NCBI RefSeq assembly: GCF_001647285.1
Contig: NZ_LRML01000010.1
Coordinates: 62,001 to 126,000 of the forward strand
Length of the DNA stretch: 64,000 nucleotides
Source of the DNA: Rufibacter roseus
GTDB lineage: Bacteria; Bacteroidota; Bacteroidia; Cytophagales; Hymenobacteraceae
Reading direction: 5' to 3'
Made by a program: the position numbers and the translations under genes. Within the stretch, counting starts at the first letter, position 1. Each line of letters begins with the position of its first letter. The notes below the pieces were generated by a model. That model searched no databases. It was not told the origin of the DNA and saw nothing but the letters and a program-made list of their open reading frames with translations. Positions 25,697-35,278 of this stretch are shown piece after piece.

Positions 25697-28600
25697 TTAA
25701 TTAAATACGCGGCCGTTCACCTTCTTAGCCTTGCGGTTGTTTTTAGATTTAGTTTTAGAATCTGCTTCTACCGGAGCAGCCGGAGTTTCTACCTTGGCTA
25801 CAATTGGAGCACCGTCTGGGTCAAGCTCCACCACTTCATAGCCTAATTTCTCAAGGCCAGGTTTGATAGTGGCTTTGTCTCCTACCAGCATGATGCTCAT
25901 TTTCTCTACCTGAAGGTGTTTCTTCGCTAGTGCGTTGATCTCCTCTTTGGTGATGTTCTGCAGGATCTCATTTTGCTTGGCCACATAATCAGGCTCCAGG
26001 TTGTAGCGCAGCATGTTGTTCAGGAACGAAGCCTTCTGGAACGAAGTCTCGTAACGGCGGGCATCTGACTGCCCAATGGCGCTCTTCATAAAGGCCAATT
26101 CCTCGTCAGTGATTCCTTCTTCTCTGAACCGCTTGATCTCCTTCATGAACTCTACCACGGCGCTGTCAGACACGTTAGAACGCACACCGGCATAAGCCGT
26201 GTAAGGACCGGCAGACTCAGTGCCGGAGAAGTATGAACCGGCTCCGTAGGTGTAGCCTTTGTCTTCGCGCAGGTTCAGGTTGATACGGCTATTGAAAGCG
26301 CCACCCAACACATAGTTCATTAAACCAGCTTTGTAGTACTCGCCAGTGGCGTCATACGGCATGGCCATGTAACCGATTCTGATTTCAGACTGAGCCGCTT
26401 TCTCTTTGTCTACAATAAACAGTTTAGTTTTGTCTATGGCAGCCAATTTAGCCTCGGCAGGCATGGTGACTTGCTTAGGAGACCAATTGTTCAAAAATGC
26501 CAGCTTAGGCATAATCTGGTTCTGCTCCACGTCGCCCACAATTACCAGGTTAGTCACGCTTGGCGAGAAGTAAGTCTTGTAGAACTTCTTCACGTCGTCC
26601 AGCGTGATGCTTTCAACGGTTTGTATAGTGCCCACTACCGGTATGGCCTGAATATGGCCTTCGCCGTAAAGCACTTTGTTGTACACGTTGTTGGCAATAA
26701 CTGTAGGCTGGGTGCTCTGGTTTTTGATGGCCTCCAAACGCTGCTTTTTCAGGCGGTCAAAATCTTCCTGAGAGAAGCGTGGGTGGAACATACGCTCCTC
26801 CAACAAGGCCAATGTGGCGTCTAAGTTTTTGATCTGAGACTGAACCGACACGGTCATGCTCTCTGAGCCGCTTCCAAATGAAATAGAAGAACCTAATTTC
26901 TCAAGTTTGGTGCTGATTTCCTCGGCTGTGAATTTCTCCGAATCCTCGTTCAGCATAGAAGCCATAAGGGACGCGATACCCGCTTTTGAAGGATCATGCG
27001 CCTCTAACTTATGCCCGCCTTGTAGCGAGAAGAACAAGGTAACTGTAGGGATTTCATCGTTTTTAGTACCAATTACTTTGATGCCGTTGGCCAGGTTCTG
27101 CTTCCAGAACGGAGGCACATTGATAGTAGGGTTGGCACCTGGGGCCGGACGCTTGCTGCGGTCAAAGGTATCTTTTGCCTTGTTGTATTTCAGGCCGGCG
27201 TACTGATCGGCTGGGGCTTTGTAGCCAGCTTTGTCAATGGTGTAGTTGTCTTTGGCGGCCACCATTTCAGGTTTTCCTTTTGGTACCACGCTTAAGATAA
27301 CCGCTTTCTTGCCCTGAATATACTTTCTGTACACCCGCATAACATCGTCTTTGGTGACAGCGCGGTGAGCCTGTAACTGCTTGGTTAGGAAGTTAGGGTT
27401 GCCGGTGAACGTTTGGTAAGAGGCAAGGGTAGAGGTTTTGCCGCTCACGCTGGAAAGGCTGTTGATAATGCCAGCTTCGTAAGACGCTTTGAAACGCTCC
27501 AGGTCATCATCGGTGACGCCTCTTTTCTCAAATTCTACCAGTGCGTTGCGTAGCTCTTTTTCCATGTCAGCCAAGGTGTGGCCCGGCAGTGGAAGTGCGG
27601 TTAACGTAAATTCACCAGCTAATTCTGAGCAAGGGTGCCCGGCGTTAGCCTGAACTGCTTTTTGTGCTTTGGTCAGGTTTTGGTAAAGAATAGAAGTTTT
27701 GCCACCGCCGATAATCTCAGCCAGTACATCTAACGGAACCTCATCTGGGTGATAGTTAGGCACGGTAGGAAATACCATCTGAATAAGCGGGAAGCGGATA
27801 TTGTCTTCATAAGACACATAGCGGTCTTGGGTTAGCACCGGTGCCGGCAGCTTCATGTTTTTCACCTCAGGCCCGCGCGGAATAGATCCGAAGTATTTCT
27901 CGGCCAGCTTCACTACTTGCTCAGGAGTTACGTCACCGCCCACGGTTAAGGTGGCGTTGTTTGGTCCGTACCAACGCAGGAAGAAGTTCTTCAGATCGTT
28001 TACGTCTACGCGGTTCAGGTCTTCAATGTAACCAATCACATCCCATGAATAGGGGTGGCCATAAGGGTACAGCGTACGGTAAATGGTTTCACGGGCTTGG
28101 CCGTAAGGCTGATTGTCTACGCTCTGTCCGCGCTCGTTTTTCACGGTTTCGCGCTGCACCTCAAATTTCTTCTGGGTAACGGCGTCCAGCAGGAAGCCCA
28201 TGCGGTCAGCCTCCAGCCACAGCGCGGTCTCCAGCTGGTTTCTAGGCACAGTCTCAAAATAGTTGGTGCGGTCGCGGTTGGTGGTTCCGTTCAGCGTTCC
28301 GCCTGACTCAGACACAATCTTGAAGTGCTCCTCGTCGGCCACGTTGTCTGAGCCCTGGAACATCATGTGCTCAAAGAAGTGGGCGAAGCCAGATTTGCCA
28401 ATTTCCTCGCGGGCGGAGCCCACGTGGTAGGTCACGTCAACATGCACAATAGGGTCAGAATGGTCTTCGTGCACCACCACGGTAAGCCCGTTGGGCAGCA
28501 CGTATTTCTCGTACGGGATCATCAACTCTGATCCCTTGCGGGTCACTTTCTCTACCAGCTGAGTTTGCCCCGGCTTCGCTTTAGAAGTGGCGGTAGTGGT

Positions 28601-28699
28601 AGTTTTCTTTGCTGGAGTAGCCTTTTTCTGGGCCTGCACTTCTGCCTGCGCCAACAGAGCGGCAGCCAGCAAGAAGGCCATTGTGCTCTTTTTTGCCAT
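25697..28699 (-). CDS. M16-family zinc metalloprotease (double domain)
   Basis: 1000 residues with a signal peptide (1-24, LLAAALLAQAEVQAQ). It has two M16 halves. The first half holds the inverted zinc motif HFFEH (107-111) with the third ligand Glu189 in VKNERGQ, 78 residues on as expected. The second half (from about 520, VTLFFSLQGGHKLEAHDPSKAGIASLMASML) lacks HxxEH and forms the clamshell partner. It should degrade short peptides in the periplasm, using a closed chamber. Low-complexity Lys/Thr stretches flank the core at both ends (KKTTTTATSKAK; SKTKSKNNRKAKK). Monocistronic; divergent from the TonB-dependent receptor. Confidence 0.95.
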   Translation of the reverse strand: MAKKSTMAFLLAAALLAQAEVQAQKKATPAKKTTTTATSKAKPGQTQLVEKVTRKGSELMIPYEKYVLPNGLTVVVHEDHSDPIVHVDVTYHVGSAREEIGKSGFAHFFEHMMFQGSDNVADEEHFKIVSESGGTLNGTTNRDRTNYFETVPRNQLETALWLEADRMGFLLDAVTQKKFEVQRETVKNERGQSVDNQPYGQARETIYRTLYPYGHPYSWDVIGYIEDLNRVDVNDLKNFFLRWYGPNNATLTVGGDVTPEQVVKLAEKYFGSIPRGPEVKNMKLPAPVLTQDRYVSYEDNIRFPLIQMVFPTVPNYHPDEVPLDVLAEIIGGGKTSILYQNLTKAQKAVQANAGHPCSELAGEFTLTALPLPGHTLADMEKELRNALVEFEKRGVTDDDLERFKASYEAGIINSLSSVSGKTSTLASYQTFTGNPNFLTKQLQAHRAVTKDDVMRVYRKYIQGKKAVILSVVPKGKPEMVAAKDNYTIDKAGYKAPADQYAGLKYNKAKDTFDRSKRPAPGANPTINVPPFWKQNLANGIKVIGTKNDEIPTVTLFFSLQGGHKLEAHDPSKAGIASLMASMLNEDSEKFTAEEISTKLEKLGSSISFGSGSESMTVSVQSQIKNLDATLALLEERMFHPRFSQEDFDRLKKQRLEAIKNQSTQPTVIANNVYNKVLYGEGHIQAIPVVGTIQTVESITLDDVKKFYKTYFSPSVTNLVIVGDVEQNQIMPKLAFLNNWSPKQVTMPAEAKLAAIDKTKLFIVDKEKAAQSEIRIGYMAMPYDATGEYYKAGLMNYVLGGAFNSRINLNLREDKGYTYGAGSYFSGTESAGPYTAYAGVRSNVSDSAVVEFMKEIKRFREEGITDEELAFMKSAIGQSDARRYETSFQKASFLNNMLRYNLEPDYVAKQNEILQNITKEEINALAKKHLQVEKMSIMLVGDKATIKPGLEKLGYEVVELDPDGAPIVAKVETPAAPVEADSKTKSKNNRKAKKVNGRVFN

Positions 28700-29068
28700 A
28701 AAGGGTTAGTTAAGGTGTAAAGGGTGTGTGGCATTAGTATGCCTCTGTGCCTGTTTATTACAAAAGCACAGGAAATAATTTATTTAAAAATAAAGTAATT
28801 TTTGAATATCATGCCTTTTGCTCCTAAAAGCATTGTACTAAAATAATTTGGTGCAGCTAACTTACCGGGTGCGTTTTTAGGCTGTTTCTTGAAAAACTAG
28901 CCTGAAACACAAATTCATTCAAATAAAACAAAAGTTACATTCTAGCTGCTCTAATAGAAATGTTAATGTTTGTTAAAGTTTGATTTAAGGTTCAATTAAA
29001 TAGAATAATATTGATAATCTTTCCTACCTTAAATTTCATAAATAAAGCTCTTCATCTATCACCTCTAC
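28700..29068. other. Divergent promoter region, AT-rich
   Basis: 369 bases between divergent genes. It holds nested palindrome copy 7 and AT-rich sequence that must contain both promoters; TACCTTAA about 35 nt before the receptor gene is a weak -7 candidate. No ORF is supported. Confidence 0.5.
28869..28910. repeat. Nested palindrome family, copy 7
   Basis: GTGCGTTTTTAGGCT and AGCCTGAAACAC around GTTTCTTGAAAAACT, in a divergent gap. Confidence 0.7.
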
Positions 29069-31861
29069 ATGAAACAGTTTTTCCGCTTTGCCTTTTTGGC
29101 TGCCTTCTTTTTAATGTTCCATAATGCGTTTGCCCAAAAAGGTGAGGTGAAAGGTGTGTTAATGGATGCGGCTCATAAAGAGCCCTTAGGCTACGCCACT
29201 ATTGCGGTATATACCGCCCAAGACACCACGTTGGTAACTTTCAGGGTGAGCGATGAAAAAGGAGGATTCAAGGTGCCCAATCTAGCTCTGGACCGGCAAC
29301 TGCGGTTAGTGATTACCATGACCGGTTTTCAAGTGTTCCGGAAGGAGTTTACCCTAACCGCAGAGCAGCCGGCGCTGGATCTGGGGCAGATAAATATGGA
29401 GCAGGCCGACCATTTGTTGCAAGAGGTGCTCATTACTGCTGAGATTCCGCCCATCATTGTGCGGCAAGACACGCTGGAGTTCAACGCTAATTCTTTTAAA
29501 ACGCTGCCAACCGCACTGGTAGAAGATCTCTTGAAGAAACTGCCTGGGGTAAATGTAGACGCCTCTGGTAACATTACGGTGCAGGGTAAGCCAGTAAACC
29601 GCATATTAGTAGACGGAAAAGAATTCTTCGGCAGTGATCCAAAAATTGCAAGCCAGAACCTGCCGGCCAACGTGATAGACAAAGTGCAGGTAGTCAATGA
29701 CCCCGATGCTCTGCGACGCGATCCAGACATGCCAGTGTCTGAAATACCACAGGTCATTAACCTGAAGCTGAAGAAAGGAATAAAGCAAGGTGCCTTCGGT
29801 AAAATGTACGCCGGTGGCGGAACAAATGATAGGTTTGAAGCCGGAGGAATTTTGAACATCTTCAGAGACACCACGCAGTTGAGTGTGCTAGGCTACGCCA
29901 ATAACCTAAACCGCTCTGGCTTTGGCATGGATGACATCAGGCGCATTGGCGGCTTTGACCGTAGTGGCATTAACTCCATGATGATGATGTATGACGGCGG
30001 GTTTGCCATCAACGGCATTTCCTTTGGGGGACTAGGCAGCGGCATACAGACCTCTACCGGAGGGGGCGGTAATTTCAACACCTTGTTCAAAAACGGCTTA
30101 AAATTGAACCTGCAGTACTTTTATGGGGGCGTTGATTCTGATTTGCGGCAGGTGGTGAATACGGCACAAACAGTGGGCTCTGAAGACATACTCGCCTCGC
30201 GCCGGGTGAACATACAAGATAACTTTGACCGTGGACACCGCATTGGCGGCAGGCTAGACTGGAAGTTAGATTCTTTAACAGATTTAAGCATCAGGCCTGG
30301 GATCAACTTCGGGCGCAAAGGTTCCAGACAATTCAATGAACAAAGCACCCTTCGTAACTACGAAAACCTGATCAACGAGAGCGACATGAACCAGCATGTG
30401 GCCAGCAACAATTTATCTTATTCAAGCACTATCTCATTTAACCGAAGTTTCCGGAAGAAGGGGCGAAGTCTGTCTTACTACGGTGATTTTGAATATTCTA
30501 CCTTTGGGCAAGACCAGGTTACCAATGCTCTGAACCAGTTCTTTGAGCCTACCCCCAGAACCACGCTCTTAAACCAGTTGCGAGATAACGACCGCCAAAG
30601 CTTTAACATGGCCAGCACCTTGTCTTATAATGAGCCCTTCAGTAAAACGCTGAGTGGCGTGGTGCGGCTAAACTCCAGAAGGTTTGACGATGAAGACCGG
30701 CTGAACACCTATGACCGAGCAGAAGAAGGAGAGCCTTATGACCAGCTGGTGCCGGAATTGTCTAATCAACTGGACCGTACGGGCTGGCGCAATTACCTGA
30801 ATGTGGGGCTGAAATGGAAGCTGAAAGACCTGACCGTGCAGCCAGGTATTCAGTTTACCAAGCTAGACATTAAAAACCAATACAAAGATTTACCGACTAT
30901 TCCGCAAAATCTATTCTTCGTGTTCCCTTCTATGGTAGTAAACTGGAAAGGGCTGAACCTGTCGTACAACGTGCACCTGCGCGAGCCCGATGCCACTGAT
31001 TTGCAGGCAGTGCAAGACAATACCAACCCGTTGATTGTACAGTACGGTAACCCAAATTTGGTGCCCGCAGAGTCTCACTCCATTAGCATGAACTACCGGA
31101 AGTTTGATTCAAAACGCTCTATGAACTACTGGGCGTACGTAAGCGGTAGCATCAACAACAACGCCATTACCAGAGCCCGAACCTTTGATGGCAACGGCGT
31201 GCAAACCTTCAGACCCGTTAACACCGACGGTAACTGGAGCTTCTACGGAAATGGTTCTGTCAACAAAGACTACAAGTATGACGGCAACCGACAGTTTTCA
31301 TTAGGCCTGTCGGGCTTCATGAACTATACCAAGACACTTATTCTGCTGAACAACATAAGAAGCTATGGCCAAACGTTTAGCATAACTCCGCGTCTGGAAA
31401 GCCGCATGAACCTGAACGACAAGTTTGAGCTTAGCCAGTCGCTTTCATTGGGTATTAGACAGAGCGCGTATGAAGATGAGTCTTTCAGAGACCTAAACTA
31501 CCACACCCGCAGTTCAGAGTCTGGCGTAGTAGTGCGGTTGCCAAAAAAACTGGTGTGGGAGGCCAACCTATCCTACAACTATAACTCCAATACCGCACCT
31601 GGCTTGCGCAAGAGCTATAGCCGCTTGAATTTGGGAGTGACCTATGTTTTCTTGAAAGATGACCGTGGCCAACTGAAGCTGTTTGTGTATGACGCCCTTG
31701 ACCAAAACCTGAGCGCCTACCGCTCTATCCGCGAGAACATGATCGAGGACTTCCAGACTACGGTGCTCACCCGCTACGCCATGCTTTCCTTTACCTATAA
31801 TATCCGCAACTTCGGGGGCAAGGTGGGCAGCACCAGTAACAACTCATTCTTCAGATTCTAG
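29069..31861 (+). CDS. TonB-dependent receptor-like outer-membrane protein with regulatory N-domain
   Basis: 930 residues. Signal peptide MKQFFRFAFLAAFFLMFHNAFA; a carboxypeptidase-regulatory-like beta-sandwich (about 25-105: GEVKGVLMDAAHKEPLGYATIAVY and LVITMTGFQVFRKEF); a plug domain (about 115-235: LPTALVEDLLKKLPGVNVDASGNITVQGKPV and VNRILVDGKEFFGSDP); and a long OMP_b-brl_3-type barrel with many aromatic strands ending in F (SFFRF). The family is often annotated as TonB-dependent receptors; no SusD partner or regulator is adjacent, so the substrate is unknown and a peptide or siderophore is as likely as a glycan. Terminator at 31898. Confidence 0.9.
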   Translation: MKQFFRFAFLAAFFLMFHNAFAQKGEVKGVLMDAAHKEPLGYATIAVYTAQDTTLVTFRVSDEKGGFKVPNLALDRQLRLVITMTGFQVFRKEFTLTAEQPALDLGQINMEQADHLLQEVLITAEIPPIIVRQDTLEFNANSFKTLPTALVEDLLKKLPGVNVDASGNITVQGKPVNRILVDGKEFFGSDPKIASQNLPANVIDKVQVVNDPDALRRDPDMPVSEIPQVINLKLKKGIKQGAFGKMYAGGGTNDRFEAGGILNIFRDTTQLSVLGYANNLNRSGFGMDDIRRIGGFDRSGINSMMMMYDGGFAINGISFGGLGSGIQTSTGGGGNFNTLFKNGLKLNLQYFYGGVDSDLRQVVNTAQTVGSEDILASRRVNIQDNFDRGHRIGGRLDWKLDSLTDLSIRPGINFGRKGSRQFNEQSTLRNYENLINESDMNQHVASNNLSYSSTISFNRSFRKKGRSLSYYGDFEYSTFGQDQVTNALNQFFEPTPRTTLLNQLRDNDRQSFNMASTLSYNEPFSKTLSGVVRLNSRRFDDEDRLNTYDRAEEGEPYDQLVPELSNQLDRTGWRNYLNVGLKWKLKDLTVQPGIQFTKLDIKNQYKDLPTIPQNLFFVFPSMVVNWKGLNLSYNVHLREPDATDLQAVQDNTNPLIVQYGNPNLVPAESHSISMNYRKFDSKRSMNYWAYVSGSINNNAITRARTFDGNGVQTFRPVNTDGNWSFYGNGSVNKDYKYDGNRQFSLGLSGFMNYTKTLILLNNIRSYGQTFSITPRLESRMNLNDKFELSQSLSLGIRQSAYEDESFRDLNYHTRSSESGVVVRLPKKLVWEANLSYNYNSNTAPGLRKSYSRLNLGVTYVFLKDDRGQLKLFVYDALDQNLSAYRSIRENMIEDFQTTVLTRYAMLSFTYNIRNFGGKVGSTSNNSFFRF

Positions 31862-31875
31862 CCAGTTATAGTTTG

Positions 31876-31932
31876 CTGTTTTTGACCTGTTTTTTAAAAA
31901 AGAGCCTGAAAATGAAAATTTCAGGCTCTTTT
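31876..31932 (+). terminator. Terminator of the receptor gene fused to a nested palindrome
   Basis: AAAAGAGCCTGAAA (31898-31911) and TTTCAGGCTCTTTT (31919-31932) form a perfect stem. The upstream CTGTTTTTGACCTGTTTTTT (31876) makes the left half of a nested palindrome sharing the same arm. Confidence 0.85.
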
Positions 31933-32062
31933 AGTTTCTGAGGCTGAGTAAGGAGCCAACAGTTTCTCTTGTTTTAAGCTGACTAATTCCTGTTATTGTA
32001 CATCAACTCAAGTATGGTTCTTGCGTATCTGTCAGATTGTAATTGAATATTCCCCTATTGCT

Positions 32063-34183
32063 ATGTCTAACACCCCATCTGCTAATTCCAGCTCAGACTC
32101 ATTAAATATTTTTCAGGGAGGAGGAGAGATGGGGGCCCTCATGCGGTCTTATGACTGGGAATCACACCCACTGGGTAATCCTTCTGGTTGGCCTCATAGC
32201 TTGAAATCAAATGTGCGCCTGCTGCTGAACTCGGGTTTCCCCATGTTTATCTGGTGGTCAAAAGAATTATATTCTTTTCACAATGACGCCTATCTGCCAG
32301 CTTTGGGAACCAAGCACCCGTCGGCGCTGGGCACGCCTGCCAGAGAAGTATGGGCCGAAATCTGGGAGGAGATAGGGAATATTGCACATAGCATCATGAA
32401 CGGGGGCGAGCCTTTTTATGCTGAAGGGCTGAAGCTATTTCTGAGAAGGCAAGGCTTTGCGGAGGAAACTTACTGGACCTTTTCTTACAGCCCCGCTTTT
32501 AACGATGCCGGTGAAGTAGACGGAGTGTTCTGTGCATGCCACGAAGTAACCAGCACCATTTTAGGTCAGCGAAGGCTTACAACCCTTAGAGAGATATCAG
32601 ACATGATGTCACAGGTGCAGGTGCTGGAAGAGGCTTGCCAAAGCATTTGCGCTATACTGAACCAGAACCAGAGCGATGTGCCGTTCAGCCAAATTTACCT
32701 GCTCAATTCTTCCGGAACGGAGGCTAGGTTGTTGGGGGCATCTGGTGTGCTGGCAGAGAAGGCAGTTTCGGTGGTGCCCCTCACCAGTGAGGGGGCAGTG
32801 GGGCAGTGGCCACTGAAAAGGGTGTATGACTCAAAGCAGATGCAGGTGGTGAAGCACCTAGAGGGGGCTTTTGCGCCATCGGAAGGGCAACTTGAGCAAG
32901 CACAGGTTAAGCAGGCGGTCATTTTACCCATTCTTCGGCCAGGCCATGATCAGGTACTAGGCTTTTTTGTGGCTGGCATCAGTGAATTCCTCTCCTATGA
33001 CATTGGCTACCAAAACTTCCATGAACTTATAGTTGGCCAGGTAGCCACCACCATTGCCAGTATAGAAAGCAAAGAACAGGCTGCGCGGCAGCAGCAAGAG
33101 TTGCTTAATCTGTTTCAGCAGGCACCCGTGGCCATTTGTGTTCTTAGAGGCAGTAACCATGTGATAGAACTAGCCAACCCAGGTATATGTGAGCTTTGGG
33201 GTAAAACCTTGGAAGATGTTCTGGGAAAACCAGTGCTGGAAGCTCTTCCGGAAGTGAAAGACCAAGGAATCAAAGAACTGCTAGACAGTGTTTTCTATAC
33301 TGGTGTGCCCTACGTGAATAATGAGTTGCCCGTGATACTGGAGCGTAACGGCAAAATGGAGACGGTGTATTTCAATTTCGTGTATCAGCCTATGCGCGAC
33401 CGTTGGGGCAACATTACTGGTATTATAGCTGTAGCAGTAGGCGTGAACGAGCAAGTAGAAGCCCGTCATGAAATTGAAAGCATGAATACTGAATTACGGG
33501 CTATAAATGCTGATTTAGATAATTTTGTGTATTCCGCCTCTCATGACTTGAAAGCCCCAATCTCTAACATTGAGGGTTTAATGGAGACGCTGGTTGAGTT
33601 CCTGCCCAAGGAGATACAACAGCAGGATGCGGTGCAAGAGGTATTGAGCATGATTACCGCTTCCGTGGGCCGTTTTAAACGTGCCGTTGCCGATCTTACT
33701 GAGGTAGCCAAAATACAACGTGAAGCTGGGGAAGACGTAGCGTCAATTGATTTAGCTGAAGTAGTAGAAGACGTGCAGCTTGATTTCAAAAATATGATTC
33801 AAGCTTCCAATGCCCAAATAACCACCACTTTCGCCCCAGACTCTACTGTTAAGTTTTCAGCAAAAAATGTGCGTAGCATTGTATACAATCTATTTAGCAA
33901 CGCGCTCAAATACCGGGCAAATGACCGTACCCCTACTATAGAGATCACAACAGAGCACGAGCCAAAATATGTGGTACTCACCGTAGCGGATAATGGCTTG
34001 GGCATACGACCAGAAGAACAGCACAAAATTTTTTCTATGTTCAAGCGCCTGCATGACCACGTAGAAGGCACGGGTATTGGTCTTTATATTGTAAAGCGTA
34101 TCATTGAAAACGCCGGAGGCAAGATTGAAGTAGAGAGCCAGGAAGGAGTTGGTACTACGTTCAAGGTTTATTTTAAGCGCTAA
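32063..34183 (+). CDS. PAS-GAF sensor histidine kinase
   Basis: About 706 residues from ATG 32063 (MSNTPSANSSSDSLN); a TTG at 32021 in the same frame is less likely. No membrane helix. A PAS-like module near 30-175 begins with the conserved MGALMRSYDWESHPLGNPSGWPHSLKSNV of this subfamily; a GAF-like domain follows (about 180-350), then another PAS (about 355-475: FQQAPVAICVLRGSNHVIELANP). The H-box ASHDLKAPISNIEG puts the phospho-His near 493. N-box VYNLFSNALKYRAND, G1 ADNGLGI and G2 GTGIGLYIVKRI are intact. No response regulator or output gene is adjacent. Confidence 0.94.
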   Translation: MSNTPSANSSSDSLNIFQGGGEMGALMRSYDWESHPLGNPSGWPHSLKSNVRLLLNSGFPMFIWWSKELYSFHNDAYLPALGTKHPSALGTPAREVWAEIWEEIGNIAHSIMNGGEPFYAEGLKLFLRRQGFAEETYWTFSYSPAFNDAGEVDGVFCACHEVTSTILGQRRLTTLREISDMMSQVQVLEEACQSICAILNQNQSDVPFSQIYLLNSSGTEARLLGASGVLAEKAVSVVPLTSEGAVGQWPLKRVYDSKQMQVVKHLEGAFAPSEGQLEQAQVKQAVILPILRPGHDQVLGFFVAGISEFLSYDIGYQNFHELIVGQVATTIASIESKEQAARQQQELLNLFQQAPVAICVLRGSNHVIELANPGICELWGKTLEDVLGKPVLEALPEVKDQGIKELLDSVFYTGVPYVNNELPVILERNGKMETVYFNFVYQPMRDRWGNITGIIAVAVGVNEQVEARHEIESMNTELRAINADLDNFVYSASHDLKAPISNIEGLMETLVEFLPKEIQQQDAVQEVLSMITASVGRFKRAVADLTEVAKIQREAGEDVASIDLAEVVEDVQLDFKNMIQASNAQITTTFAPDSTVKFSAKNVRSIVYNLFSNALKYRANDRTPTIEITTEHEPKYVVLTVADNGLGIRPEEQHKIFSMFKRLHDHVEGTGIGLYIVKRIIENAGGKIEVESQEGVGTTFKVYFKR

Positions 34184-35278
34184 GCTACCTTTGGTAGTCA
34201 GTCCTTGCAATTAGTCAGAGTGTACCTCCAGTAGCTATACAAAACTGATCCTGCTCCTTCTCAACAATTGATATTTTTAACTGTTGTGAATAGCCAAAGC
34301 CTCAATGAGGCTTATTAGAAAGTGCAGGGGGTGCATTTACCCTTCGTCACACATTCCTGATACTCCCCCTTTGAAGGGGGCGAAGGGGGATGTTTACACC
34401 AGCAGATCCACGCATTCCAGATCCTTCTTTCAAGGTCGTCCTGAGCGCTAGCCGAAGGATCTAACGAAGACTTTTGCTCCTGCTTCCGCTTTACCACTTG
34501 CCGTTGTTGTATATTCTCACAGACAACCAAAGCTAAGTAACCCATTCCTCTTTTTTCCCGCTCCCGAATTTCATAGCCGCTGCTGATCCAAGGCCTCACA
34601 TTCAGCCCTCTCCGTCTCTTTGGCTCCGTGCGCTCACGGCCGCGAGGCCCCGCCCTGTGGATTCGCACTGCCCTTTTCACTTGACCTTTGGTCTTGCCTT
34701 ACGGCACCGCTCAAAGCGAGGCGCTCATCCCCACGGCTGGTATCAGTTCCAGTTCTGCTACTTGTGATGCTTTTGAACAGCTATCATTAGGTTTCTGCTT
34801 CTGCTATTCTATCCAAAAGTCACTCGCGCTGCGCGCATCTTATTTGATAGATGCTACTAATTAGTCTGTGAAGTGTTTGATTGCCTAGTTTGACTACTTA
34901 TGATAATGTGTAATTAGAGGTGAAAATATGTGTGTTGTAATCATGGATTAAAATACTTATTTGGGTCTAATTGTGAGGATATGTTGAGATTGTATAAATT
35001 TAAATAAACTAATATGGTGCAGCTTTTGTTGATATAATAGCGTATATCATATATAGGTCATTTTTGAAAAATTTAAACAAATTAATTCTGCTTTAATCTG
35101 ATGAATAGCTGTAGGTTTACTTAAATAAGGTGAATTTTAGCAATTTTCAGTATAAAATAGACATAATTGACTGATATTCCTAGATATAATTATCAATAAA
35201 TTAAAGACTAAAGCAGGAATTGTAATTCTGCTTTAACACCTGAATAATCTCTTAATTTTCAAACAATAAACACGTACT
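34184..35278. other. 1.1-kb gene-free region
   Basis: The left half holds element B copy 2. The right half (about 34860-35278) is very AT-rich and non-coding; AATTCTGCTTTAA occurs twice there (35084 and 35224, 140 nt apart), the second 43 nt before the small orphan gene, which could mark a repeated regulatory site. Frames inside element B are not credible genes. Confidence 0.6.
34355..34839 (+). repeat. Long intergenic element B, copy 2
   Basis: Same order of blocks and orientation as copy 1 (15652-16123): TTCCTGATACTCCC, a longer hairpin box (ccccctttgaagggggcgaa), GAAGGATCTAACGAAGAC, GCTTTACCACTTGCCGTTG, the conserved core starting CAGCCCTCTCCGTCTCTTTG at 34603, GGCTGGTATCAGTTCCAG and the end block TCACTCGCGCTGCGCGCATC. 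The left half has diverged with small insertions and deletions while the core is nearly unchanged. Confidence 0.75.

Noticed and set aside
34315-34680. Arg/Glu-rich minus-strand ORF inside element B (a similar one at 15729-15917)
   Set aside because: The element's copies differ by frame-breaking insertions and deletions; conservation follows nucleotide blocks, not a reading frame.
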